Source: Cedecea davisae DSM 4568 (GTDB lineage: Bacteria; Pseudomonadota; Gammaproteobacteria; Enterobacterales; Enterobacteriaceae). From it: a DNA stretch of 64,000 nt. The DNA lies in contig NZ_KE161030.1 of the NCBI RefSeq assembly GCF_000412335.2, forward strand, positions 3,305,865 through 3,369,864, given 5' to 3'. The notes under the pieces were generated by a model. It worked only from the letters and a program-made list of their open reading frames with translations, was not told where the DNA came from and did not search any database. Shown here piece by piece: positions 1-7,724 of the stretch. Positions within the stretch are counted from its first letter, which is position 1, and every line of letters starts with the position of its first letter. The translations under genes were made by a program, and so were the position numbers.

Positions 1-183
1 TATTTCCCCCTGACACGTTCACCGTTCGCGGCAGTGACAGAGATAATCCGCTGTGCGGGTGAACGGAACATAGCCGGGCTTGTAGAGGTTATCTCTTCGG
101 GTTACAGTCGTTTATGCCAATCTTGAGGGAGTTCCGTTCACGCACTATCCCGCAGCTTATGTAGCTCCCGGACCCGTGAACGT

Positions 184-212
184 CTCAGGGGAGTCACCGT
201 CACTCCCCTGAG
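184..212. repeat. Perfect inverted repeat, 11-bp stem
   Basis: CTCAGGGGAGT (184-194) and its exact reverse complement (202-212) flank the 7-base loop CACCGTC. No T-run follows on either strand, so it is not a classical terminator. It is probably part of a dispersed palindromic intergenic element. Confidence 0.6.
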
Positions 213-382
213 AACCCGGACTCCCGGCGAGATAAATCGCCGCAAGCGGTAAACCTCCGTTTTATCTCCCAGCCCTGGGTCGGCTGCGATGAGTTCCCTA
301 CGCTCACAGCCTCCGCCCGCTCCCGGCGTCCGGACCCTGGTCAGTCGGAGAGAAAAAGGAGGCGATTTAAGCCGGAACAAGT

Positions 383-415
383 GCCACGCTTTTGTCTCCG
401 GCTCTCATTATCCCC
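383..415. repeat. Imperfect direct repeat, copy 1 (copy 2 at 499-531)
   Basis: A 33-base segment beginning GCCACGC and containing CCGGCTCTCAT recurs at 499-531 with about five differences. Between the copies lies a hairpin of the type CCCTC-T-CCCC-AAA-GGGG-C-GAGGG (426-448). The arrangement looks like a degraded dispersed intergenic repeat rather than coding DNA. Confidence 0.5.
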
Positions 416-608
416 CTCACCCCGTCCCTCTCCCCAAAGGGGCGAGGGGGCAAAAAATAGCGTTGTATCACCAGTGCCAGATCGCATTAGATTCCGCAGC
501 CACGCCCTTGTCCCCGGCTCTCATCGTCCCCGGCTTTGACCCAACCCAGGCGGGGTGGAGCTGCCGGGAGCAGCCACCGAACCGGTGAACACCCCACAGG
601 CGTCGCCG

Positions 609-1211
609 TCAGAACCCGGTATCCACCTCTCGCATATCCGGCAGCTTGTGGGCAATCCCTTTGTGGCAGTCAATGCAGGTTTTACCGTCCTTGACCGCCT
701 GGTCATGCATTTTTGCCGCTACCGTTTTCTGAGCGGTGAAGTCCATATAATCGAAGTTGTGGCAGTTGCGGCACTCCTGCGAATTATTGTTCTTCATGCG
801 CCGCCACTCATTTTGCGCCATCGCCAGACGATGGTCGTCAAACTTCTGCGGCGTGTCTATCAGGCCAAAAGCTTTAGCGTACAGCTCTTTGCTGGCCTGA
901 ATTTTACGCACCATTTTCGGCACCCACTCGTGGGGAACGTGGCAGTCCGGGCAGGTCGCACGCACGCCGCTGCGGTTGTTGTAATGCACGGTTCCCATGT
1001 ACTCCTCGTACACGTTATTGCGCATTTCGTGGCAGCTGATGCAAAACTCCTCGCGGTTAGACATTTCCATACCGGTGTTAAAACCGCCCCAGAATATAAT
1101 GCCTGCGCCAAAGCCAATAAGCAGCAGCGTCCCCAGCGCCAGGCGGCTCGGCCTACGCCACCAGTGCCAGAGACGTTTTAGTAGCCCAGGTGTACGGGTT
1201 GAGTTATCCAT
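609..1211 (-). CDS. napC: NapC, membrane-anchored tetraheme c-type cytochrome
   Basis: NapC takes electrons from the quinol pool at the inner membrane and passes them to the periplasmic NapAB nitrate reductase. The 200-residue protein has one N-terminal membrane anchor (about residues 24-46) and then a periplasmic domain with four CxxCH heme sites: CISCH, CPDCH, CRNCH and CIDCH. This is the NapC/NirT pattern at the usual family length. It is the last gene of napFDABC and starts three bases after the napB stop. Here quinol oxidation must rest on NapC alone, since no napGH is present in the operon. Identification is secure. Confidence 0.97.
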   Translation of the reverse strand: MDNSTRTPGLLKRLWHWWRRPSRLALGTLLLIGFGAGIIFWGGFNTGMEMSNREEFCISCHEMRNNVYEEYMGTVHYNNRSGVRATCPDCHVPHEWVPKMVRKIQASKELYAKAFGLIDTPQKFDDHRLAMAQNEWRRMKNNNSQECRNCHNFDYMDFTAQKTVAAKMHDQAVKDGKTCIDCHKGIAHKLPDMREVDTGF

Positions 1212-1214
1212 CGC

Positions 1215-1664
1215 TTATTCCCCAAACCCTTTAGACGGCGTGAAAGTATTTTCGACGATTGGCGCGGCATCGGTCTGCGGAACGTGACATTGCAGGCAGA
1301 AGTAGCGCCGGGGAGCTACGTTAGAAAGCACTTTCCCCTCAGCGTCCATAAAGTGGGTCGGGCTGACGCGCGGCGCGCCGGTGGTGCGGTAATGCTCAAC
1401 GCCGTGACACTGCATGCAGCGGTTGTAGTTACTGTTAACCTGGTAGCCGTCCACGCTGTGCGGGATAAGCGGCGGCTGATTGACGTAGTTCAGCGCCATC
1501 TTTCCCTGCTGCTTCGGCATATGGACCGATCCCTTTTCCGTCGCCGACACTTCCGGGGATGAACTTAAATCCGCCCCGTTAGCCGCCCAGGTCACGCCGC
1601 TCACGGCCAGCAGCAGCCCGACAATCCACGGCATCACGCCGTTTTTCAGGAATTGTTTTTTCAT
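1215..1664 (-). CDS. napB: NapB, diheme cytochrome subunit of periplasmic nitrate reductase
   Basis: NapB is the small electron-transfer subunit that binds NapA in the periplasm. Two CxxCH motifs (CMQCH and CLQCH) and the conserved central block around NYVNQPPLIPHSV match NapB. I choose the ATG at 1664: it begins a normal Sec signal peptide (MKKQFLKN, a hydrophobic stretch, then a cleavage site near TWAANG) and has GGGAG seven bases upstream. An in-frame ATG at 1697 overlaps the napA stop as ATGA and has a weaker AAGG site; it would add 11 hydrophilic residues in front of the signal. Both remain possible. The napG and napH genes that sit before napB in E. coli are absent. Confidence 0.93.
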   Translation of the reverse strand: MKKQFLKNGVMPWIVGLLLAVSGVTWAANGADLSSSPEVSATEKGSVHMPKQQGKMALNYVNQPPLIPHSVDGYQVNSNYNRCMQCHGVEHYRTTGAPRVSPTHFMDAEGKVLSNVAPRRYFCLQCHVPQTDAAPIVENTFTPSKGFGE

Positions 1665-1696
1665 GAATTTGCTCCCGGATTTGCTCAAATTATTCA

Positions 1697-4183
1697 TCAG
1701 ACCTTCGCCAGCTTGACGGCACACTTCTTGAAGTCCGCCTCTTTGGATAGCGGGTCGGTGGCATCCAGCGTCAGGTTATTTACCAGCTGCGCGGCGTCGA
1801 AGAACGGCATATAAACCAGCCCTCGCGGCGGCTTATTGCGGCCACGGGTTTCGACGATGGAAATGACTTCCCCGCGGCGAGAGATAAGCTTCACTTTGTC
1901 GCCACGGCGCAGCCCGCGCGCCTGAGCGTCCAGCGGATGAATAAACACGACCGCCTCCGGGAAGGCACGGTGCAGCTCGGGAACACGGCGCGTCATGGTG
2001 CCCGTGTGCCAGTGCTCAAGCACGCGGCCGGTAGAGAGCCACAGGTCATATTCTTCATCCGGCTCCTCGGCTGCCGGTTCGAACGGCAGAGCAAAAATCA
2101 CCGCCTTTCCGTCCGGCTTACCGTAAAACCGGAACGCATCACCCGCTTTGACGTAAGGGTCGTGCTGCTCGCTGTAGCGCCACTGCGTCTCTTTCCCGTC
2201 AACCACCGGCCAGCGCAGACCGCGAGCTTTGTGGTAATCATCGAACGGGGCGAGATCGTGCCCGTGCCCGCGTCCGAAGGCCGCATACTCTTCGAACAGC
2301 CCTTTTTGCAGGTAGAACCCAAGCTCGTGGGATTCGTCATTAAGCTGCCCTTCCGCCAGCTCGCTCAGCGGGAATTTGCTGACGTTTGAGTTGGCAAACA
2401 GCACGTCGAACAACGTTTTGCCGCGATACTCCGGCTTAGCGTTGACAAGTTCAGCGGGCCAGACCTCTTCAACCTTGAAGCGTTTAGCGAACGCCACCAG
2501 CTGCCAGAGGTCAGATTTCGCTTCACCCGGAGCGCTCACCTGCTGCCGCCAGAACTGGGTACGGCGTTCGGCGTTACCGTAGGCACCCTCTTTTTCAACC
2601 CACATGGCCGTTGGCAGGATAAGATCTGCCGAAAGCGCGCTGATGGTCGGATACGGGTCAGAAACGATGATGAAATTGCGCGGGTCACGCCAGCCGGGCA
2701 TACGCTCTTCGGTGATATTCGGCCCCGCCTGCATGTTGTTATTGCACATCACCCAGTAAACATTCAGCTTGCCGTCTTTCAGCGCCCTGTCCTGCGCCAC
2801 CGCGTGCAAACCGACTTTGGCAGGCAGCGTACCCGCCGGGAGTTGCCACATTTTTTCGGTGATATCGCGGTGCTTATCATTCGTGACGACCATATCGGCA
2901 GGCAGGCGGTGCGAAAAGGTTCCCACTTCACGAGCCGTACCGCAGGCGGAAGGCTGGCCGGTAAGCGAGAACGGCCCGCAGCCGGGCTTAGAAATTTTGC
3001 CCGTCAGCAAGTGCAGGTTATAAACCAGGTTATTGGCCCATACGCCACGGGTATGCTGGTTAAAGCCCATCGTCCAGTAAGAGACCACTTTTTTGTTCGG
3101 ATCGGCATACAGCTGCGCCAGCACTTCCAGCTGATCCTTCGGCACGCCGCTCATTTCTGAGGTCTTCTCAAGTGTGTATTCGGCCACGAACGCTTTGTAC
3201 TCTTCAAAGCTCATCGGCTCTGAGGCATCTGACCCCGGGTTTTTAGCGGCTTTTTCCAGCGGATGAGTGGGGCGCAGCCCGTAACCAATATCCGTCGCGC
3301 CCCGCCGCAGGTTGACATGCTGCTTAAAGAAGCTCTCATTAATCGCATTATTTTCAATGATGTAGTTGGCGATGTAGTTGAGGATAGCCAGGTCACTTTG
3401 CGGCGTGAAAACCATTCCGTTATCCGCCAGCTCGAAGCTGCGGTGCTGATAGGTGGAAAGCACCGAAACGTTAACGTTTTCATCGGACAGGCGGCGATTG
3501 GTGATGCGCGTCCACAAAATCGGGTGCATCTCCGCCATGTTGGAGCCCCAAAGCACAAAAGCATCCGCCTGCTCGATATCGTCGTAGCAGCCCATCGGCT
3601 CGTCCATGCCGAAGGTACGCATAAAGCCGACAACCGCCGACGCCATGCAGTGGCGGGCATTCGGGTCGATGTTATTGGTACGGAACCCCGCTTTGAACAG
3701 CTTTGATGCGGCGTAGCCTTCCCATACCGTCCACTGCCCGGAGCCGAACATGCCGACGGAGTCCGGCCCCTTCTCCCTGAGGCTGGTTTTGAATTTCTCT
3801 TCCATCACGTCGAAGGCCTGCTCCCAGCTGACCGGCTGGAATTCACCTTCTTTGTGGTACTGCCCGTCCTTCATGCGAAGCAGAGGCTGAGTAAGCCTGT
3901 CTTTGCCGTACATGATTTTTGGCAGGAAGTAGCCTTTAATGCACAGCAGCCCGCGGTTAACCGCTGCTTCAGGGTCGCCCTGGCTTGCCACAACGCGGCC
4001 ATTTTGCGTCCCAACCAGTACGCTACAGCCGGTGCCGCAGAAGCGACACGGCGCTTTATCCCATTTAATGGCATCTGACTTGCCCACTACCGCGCGCGCA
4101 ACGCCCGGCACGCTGAGGCCCGCCGCCGCCGCGGCAGCGGCTACGGCGTTCGCTTTCATAAAGCTACGACGACTGAGTTTCAT
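1697..4183 (-). CDS. napA: NapA, catalytic molybdenum subunit of periplasmic nitrate reductase
   Basis: NapA reduces nitrate to nitrite in the periplasm using a bis-MGD molybdenum cofactor and one [4Fe-4S] cluster. The 828-residue protein opens with a Tat signal (SRRSFMK, then an alanine-rich hydrophobic stretch). The cluster motif [13 protein letters not shown] follows, with the fourth cysteine in GLLCIKGY; the Mo-ligand cysteine is probably the one in ARHCMASA. Length and motifs match the enterobacterial NapA family. Its first bases overlap napD by four (ATGA), which fits co-translation with its Tat chaperone. Maturation depends on the nearby NapD and NapF. Confidence 0.98.
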   Translation of the reverse strand: MKLSRRSFMKANAVAAAAAAAGLSVPGVARAVVGKSDAIKWDKAPCRFCGTGCSVLVGTQNGRVVASQGDPEAAVNRGLLCIKGYFLPKIMYGKDRLTQPLLRMKDGQYHKEGEFQPVSWEQAFDVMEEKFKTSLREKGPDSVGMFGSGQWTVWEGYAASKLFKAGFRTNNIDPNARHCMASAVVGFMRTFGMDEPMGCYDDIEQADAFVLWGSNMAEMHPILWTRITNRRLSDENVNVSVLSTYQHRSFELADNGMVFTPQSDLAILNYIANYIIENNAINESFFKQHVNLRRGATDIGYGLRPTHPLEKAAKNPGSDASEPMSFEEYKAFVAEYTLEKTSEMSGVPKDQLEVLAQLYADPNKKVVSYWTMGFNQHTRGVWANNLVYNLHLLTGKISKPGCGPFSLTGQPSACGTAREVGTFSHRLPADMVVTNDKHRDITEKMWQLPAGTLPAKVGLHAVAQDRALKDGKLNVYWVMCNNNMQAGPNITEERMPGWRDPRNFIIVSDPYPTISALSADLILPTAMWVEKEGAYGNAERRTQFWRQQVSAPGEAKSDLWQLVAFAKRFKVEEVWPAELVNAKPEYRGKTLFDVLFANSNVSKFPLSELAEGQLNDESHELGFYLQKGLFEEYAAFGRGHGHDLAPFDDYHKARGLRWPVVDGKETQWRYSEQHDPYVKAGDAFRFYGKPDGKAVIFALPFEPAAEEPDEEYDLWLSTGRVLEHWHTGTMTRRVPELHRAFPEAVVFIHPLDAQARGLRRGDKVKLISRRGEVISIVETRGRNKPPRGLVYMPFFDAAQLVNNLTLDATDPLSKEADFKKCAVKLAKV

Positions 4184-4443
4184 GGTGCTTCCTCACCTTG
4201 TTCATTCTGCTGGTGATAAACCAGCGACACCGCCAGCACGCCGGAGATATTGCGGGCCAGCTCTATTTGTTCGAGCAGCGTTTTGCCGTCAGTTGCCTCC
4301 ATCACGACCGCCAGCTTGCCGGTTCCGGCGTCATCACCGGTCACTTCGCTTCCCGCAAGCTGATTAAGGGCGCTGCGCACGGCAGCAATATGTTCAGGTT
4401 TGGCCTGAACCACCAGGCCGCAAACGTGCCAGTCAGTGTGCAT
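4180..4443 (-). CDS. napD: NapD, chaperone for NapA export
   Basis: NapD is a small cytoplasmic protein that binds the Tat signal peptide of NapA and delays export until the cofactor is in place. The 87-residue sequence has the family start ([14 protein letters not shown]) and the ferredoxin-like-fold core with [13 protein letters not shown] near the end. It overlaps napF by 11 bases at its start and napA by 4 bases at its end, so the three are translationally tight. Confidence 0.95.
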   Translation of the reverse strand: MHTDWHVCGLVVQAKPEHIAAVRSALNQLAGSEVTGDDAGTGKLAVVMEATDGKTLLEQIELARNISGVLAVSLVYHQQNEQGEEAP

Positions 4444-4924
4444 CTTGTGGCCTCAGGGTTATGGCTGACGCCGGGCAGCCCGCAACGCAGGCGCCGCAGC
4501 CATTACAGTCAGAAAGGGAGAGTTTTGGGCGAGAAACGCCCTGCATCGAAGGTAAAAAACGGATGGCCTGAGGCTCGCAGGCGTCTTCGCAGCTACGGCA
4601 TTCCACCTGGTGCCAGGCAAGGCAAGTGTCGGCCAGCCGCAAAGAGAGTGACCAGGGCTGCGTCTCACGAGCAGCAAAAAGCTTCTGCGGGCAGGCTTCA
4701 GCGCAGGCGTAGCAAAAAGTACACTCGCCGCGCGTAAAGTCGATTTCGGGGTAGCCGCTCTGCCCGCGTCTCAGCACGCGTTCGCCGCAGGAGGTAATAC
4801 AGAGATCGCAGCGGGTGCAGTCCAGCAAAAAATGAGATTCATCCCCGCTCCAGGGCGGGCGAATAGCAGGAGTGGCGTTGCGCCAGCCGCCGGTCAATAA
4901 GCCGCGGCGGGTCAGTTTAGCCAT
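4433..4924 (-). CDS. napF: NapF, ferredoxin-type Fe-S protein for NapA maturation
   Basis: NapF is a cytoplasmic iron-sulfur protein that interacts with NapA before export and helps its maturation. The sequence shows cysteine groups CTRCDLCITSC, CTFCYACAEACP, CRSCEDACEP and CNGCGACVAGCP, a set typical of multi-cluster ferredoxins, and the conserved IRPPWSGDESHFL block. I start it at the ATG at 4924 (MAKLTRRGLLTGG), which has AAGGA seven bases upstream. A TTG six codons earlier has a poorer context. It is the first gene of the operon, about 90 bases from the inferred promoter in the narQ intergenic region. Confidence 0.95.
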   Translation of the reverse strand: MAKLTRRGLLTGGWRNATPAIRPPWSGDESHFLLDCTRCDLCITSCGERVLRRGQSGYPEIDFTRGECTFCYACAEACPQKLFAARETQPWSLSLRLADTCLAWHQVECRSCEDACEPQAIRFLPSMQGVSRPKLSLSDCNGCGACVAGCPASAITLRPQDAH

Positions 4925-5050
4925 TGGCAGATCCTTGCTCAAAGTTCCCGACAGGCACGCTACCGGGCAGTCAATTTTTTGTTTTTATCCCCGTAATATT
5001 TACGGGCTTTTACCGAACCCTAAGGTATGTGACGAGGGATTACAAAAGCA

Positions 5051-5066
5051 TCCCCCTAAAGGGGTA
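5051..5066 (-). promoter_or_regulatory. Probable NarP/NarL-type 7-2-7 binding site for napF
   Basis: The plus strand reads TCCCCCT-AA-AGGGGTA, an inverted pair of heptamers spaced by two bases with one mismatch. This is the arrangement NarP needs (consensus heptamer TACYNMT/inverse). Its centre is 5058.5, and it lies 20 bases from the FNR-like site at 5072-5085. That reproduces the -44.5 (NarP) and -64.5 (FNR) geometry known for E. coli napF and puts the start of transcription near 5014. Confidence 0.7.
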
Positions 5067-5071
5067 AATGC

Positions 5072-5085
5072 CGTTGTCGGATCAA
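5072..5085 (-). promoter_or_regulatory. Possible FNR half-site upstream of napF
   Basis: On the minus strand this reads TTGAT-CCGA-CAACG. The first half matches the FNR consensus TTGAT exactly; the second does not match ATCAA. Position, rather than sequence, is the main support: its centre (5078.5) is exactly 20 bp upstream of the NarP-like palindrome, as in E. coli napF. Confidence 0.45.
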
Positions 5086-5209
5086 AGAGCAGGCGTTAAA
5101 TAAGGCCGCATTTTTCGCACTGCGGTGAAAAAGTCGTATCCAGGCGTTTGCGAGCCGGCCAGATTCTGGTACGTTTCGCCCACCATACGCTTTCAGGGGT
5201 TATTGCGTC

Positions 5210-6901
5210 GTGATTGTAAAACGCCCGGTCTCGAGTAGCCTCGCGCGCGCCTTCTTTTCGATTGTTTTGCTGTCGCTGCTCTCAACGGGCATTGCGATGC
5301 TGACGCTGGCAAGCAGCCTGAAAGATGCCGAAGCGGTGAATATCGCAGGCTCCCTGAGAATGCAGAGCTACCGCCTGGGCTATGATTTACAGGGCGATCG
5401 GGCGTCTCTCCCGGACCATCTGCGGCTCTACCAGCGGTCGCTCAACTCCCCCACGCTGCGGCAGCTCAATCGGTTTTGGGTGCCAGAAGAGGTGAAATCT
5501 CGCTATCTCTCTTTACAGCAGGACTGGCAGCAAATGCAGCAGCAAATACGCAGCGGCGATCTTGACTGGTATCGCCACAATATTGCGGCCTATGTCGGGC
5601 AAATAGACTTGTTTGTGCTGGCGCTCCAGCATTATGCCGAGCGAAAAATGATGCAGGTGGTTGCGGCCTCGGTGGTCGGTTTTATGGCGATTTTCACCCT
5701 GGTGTTCTTCACTCTGCGGCGTATTCGCCAGCAGGTTGTTGCCCCGTTAAACACCATGGTTGAGGCAAGCCGGGCGATTGAGCGCGGGGAATTTACCCTG
5801 CCGGATCTCAACCCTTCGCTGCCCAACGAACTGGGGCAACTGGCAAAAGCCTTTATCCGCATGACGGATGAATTGCAAAAGCTTTACCGTTCTCTGGAAC
5901 AGCAGGTAGAGCAGAAAACCCTGCGCCTGCAGGAAGCCAACCGCATGCTCGAAGTGCTGTATAGCTGCTCGCAGGCGCTAAACGTCAGCACCATCGACAA
6001 ACGCTGTTTTATGCAAATCCTGAAGATTATCCACCAGCATGAGTCCGTTAATGCCCTTGAAATGCGGGTGGGCGAAAACTGGCGTCTGGCAGAAGGCACG
6101 CCTCAGCCGGAAGGCGAATGGCAGTCCCTGCCGCTGGTTCAGCAGGACAGCGCCTACGGCTCGCTGCGCTGGCAGCCTGCGGGCGAAGCGCCTTCTCAGC
6201 AGTTGATGGCAAGTGTCGCCACCATGCTCGGGCGCGGGGTGTACTTTAACCAGGCACAAAAGCACTACCAGCAGCTACTGCTTATGGAAGAACGGGCCAC
6301 CATTGCCAGGGAGCTGCACGACTCGCTGGCACAGGTACTCTCCTACCTGCGCATTCAGTTAACGTTGCTAAAGCGTGCCGTACCTGATGAAAACCAGGCC
6401 GCTCAGCGGATTGTGGGCGACTTCTCTCAGGCGCTAAACGACGCTTACCGCCAGCTACGTGAATTATTAACAACTTTTCGCCTGACGCTTCAGCAGGCGG
6501 ACTTAACGGCCGCTTTACAGGAAATGCTCGGGCCACTGCGCGAGCAGACGCAGGCTGAAATCAGCCTGCAATGCAGTATGCCAAGCCAGGCGCTGGATGC
6601 CTCTCAGCAAATTCACCTGCTGCAAATCATCCGCGAGGCGGTGCTCAACGCCATTAAGCATTCGGCGGCCGGGCGTATTGAAGTTGTTTGCCGCTCGCAG
6701 GAGAACGGTGAACATTATGCATCGGTATTCGATAACGGCAGCGGGATTGCCAGCTTTGATGAGCCGGAAGGCCATTACGGACTGAATATTATGCATGAAC
6801 GAGCCGGTCGCCTCGGCGGCGAGCTTACTATTTCCCGCCCTTTGGGGGGCGGAACGCGGGTCGAAGTGGTGTTTACCTCTCCGCTCCCGGCAAAACTATA
6901 A
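5210..6901 (+). CDS. narQ: NarQ, nitrate/nitrite sensor histidine kinase
   Basis: NarQ senses periplasmic nitrate and nitrite and phosphorylates NarP (and NarL). The 563-residue protein starts at a GTG. TM1 is at about residues 13-35, followed by the periplasmic sensor with the P-box block around GSLRMQSYRLGYDL. TM2 (about 145-168) leads into a HAMP domain, then a coiled-coil/GAF-like linker. The HisKA_3 core follows, with phospho-acceptor His in ARELHDSLAQVL and a C-terminal HATPase with DNGSGI and HYGLNIM. In E. coli narQ is far from both nap and narP; here it is divergent from nap and is followed by narP, 29 bases downstream. Confidence 0.97.
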   Translation: MIVKRPVSSSLARAFFSIVLLSLLSTGIAMLTLASSLKDAEAVNIAGSLRMQSYRLGYDLQGDRASLPDHLRLYQRSLNSPTLRQLNRFWVPEEVKSRYLSLQQDWQQMQQQIRSGDLDWYRHNIAAYVGQIDLFVLALQHYAERKMMQVVAASVVGFMAIFTLVFFTLRRIRQQVVAPLNTMVEASRAIERGEFTLPDLNPSLPNELGQLAKAFIRMTDELQKLYRSLEQQVEQKTLRLQEANRMLEVLYSCSQALNVSTIDKRCFMQILKIIHQHESVNALEMRVGENWRLAEGTPQPEGEWQSLPLVQQDSAYGSLRWQPAGEAPSQQLMASVATMLGRGVYFNQAQKHYQQLLLMEERATIARELHDSLAQVLSYLRIQLTLLKRAVPDENQAAQRIVGDFSQALNDAYRQLRELLTTFRLTLQQADLTAALQEMLGPLREQTQAEISLQCSMPSQALDASQQIHLLQIIREAVLNAIKHSAAGRIEVVCRSQENGEHYASVFDNGSGIASFDEPEGHYGLNIMHERAGRLGGELTISRPLGGGTRVEVVFTSPLPAKL

Positions 6902-6930
6902 TGATAAATAGCCTGATTCAGGAGTCAGCA

Positions 6931-7572
6931 ATGTCCGAGAAAGCAGTTTGCCAGGTGTTAATCGTCGACGATCATCCGCTGATGAGGCGTGGAGTCCGCC
7001 AGCTTCTCGAGCTGGATAGCGCGTTTGAAGTTATTGGGGAAGCCAGCAGCGGTGCAGAAGCGGTTAGCCTGGCTAACCGCCTTGCGCCTGACCTTATCCT
7101 GCTCGACCTCAATATGAAGGGCCTTAGCGGGCTGGACACGTTAAACGCCCTGCGCCGGGACGGCGTAAGTGCCAGAGTAGTTATCCTTACCGTTTCCGAC
7201 GCGCGCAGCGACATTTTCACGCTCATAGATGCCGGAGCCGACGGCTATCTGCTGAAAGACAGCGATCCTGAAGTGCTGTTGCAGGAGATCCATCAGTGTC
7301 TGGCGGGTGGAAAAGCCTTTAGCGAGCAGGTTCGTGAGTATTTACATAACCGGGGCAGCGAGCGGCAAAACAGCAATCCATTTGCTATTCTCACCGAGCG
7401 AGAGCTGGACGTCCTGTCGGAAGTGGCGCGCGGGCTTTCTAATAAACAAATCGCCAGCGGGCTGCATATTTCCGAAGAGACGGTAAAGGTGCATATTCGT
7501 AATCTGCTGCGCAAGCTGCAGGTGAGATCGCGCGTGGCTGCGACGGTGCTATTTCTGGAAAGTCGGGGTTAA
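6931..7572 (+). CDS. narP: NarP, nitrate/nitrite response regulator
   Basis: NarP is the NarL/FixJ-type regulator that activates nap under low nitrate. The N-terminal receiver has VDDHPLMRRGVRQLLELD, the phospho-acceptor Asp in LILLDLNMKG, and the KD pair in GYLLKDSDPEVL. The C-terminal LuxR-type helix-turn-helix is clear (LTERELDVLSEVARGLSNKQIA, broken here by family convention into its two helices, then HISEETVKVHIRNLLRKL). I start it at the ATG at 6931, with AGGAG about eight bases upstream; an in-frame ATG at 6901 overlaps narQ but has no ribosome site. Sequence is closer to NarP than NarL. Confidence 0.93.
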   Translation: MSEKAVCQVLIVDDHPLMRRGVRQLLELDSAFEVIGEASSGAEAVSLANRLAPDLILLDLNMKGLSGLDTLNALRRDGVSARVVILTVSDARSDIFTLIDAGADGYLLKDSDPEVLLQEIHQCLAGGKAFSEQVREYLHNRGSERQNSNPFAILTERELDVLSEVARGLSNKQIASGLHISEETVKVHIRNLLRKLQVRSRVAATVLFLESRG

Positions 7573-7638
7573 AACGACCCAATAAAAGGTATGGTTACAA
7601 ATCCTGCCAATTACCAAGCTAATTTACACGATCTCCTA

Positions 7639-7656
7639 AATTTCTCCACGTTTGAT
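7639..7656 (+). promoter_or_regulatory. Possible BaeR box upstream of acrD
   Basis: The sequence AATTTCTCCACGTTTGAT shares the TTTCTCCA core with the BaeR consensus (TTTTTCTCCATnATTGGC, from memory), and acrD is a known BaeSR target in E. coli and Salmonella. The 3' half matches poorly, so this is a suggestion only. Confidence 0.3.
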
Positions 7657-7724
7657 TAAGCGGTTAAAGCTACAGTGGTGCGGTTATTGATAACAATTAG
7701 AAGCTTTTAAGGGGTCCTGACCGC

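Larger units (their letters stand above)
1..608. other. Non-coding, palindrome-rich region downstream of napC
   Basis: I see no credible gene here; the open frames lack ribosome sites and have unnatural composition. The stretch is full of short inverted repeats. The clearest is a perfect 11-bp stem with a 7-base loop at 184-212; others are a GTTCACC/GGGTGAAC pair near 18 and 57 and a C/G-rich hairpin at 426-448. It also carries an imperfect 33-base direct repeat (383-415 and 499-531). The ccm cytochrome-maturation genes that follow napC in E. coli are absent from this side, at least within 608 bases. Confidence 0.6.
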
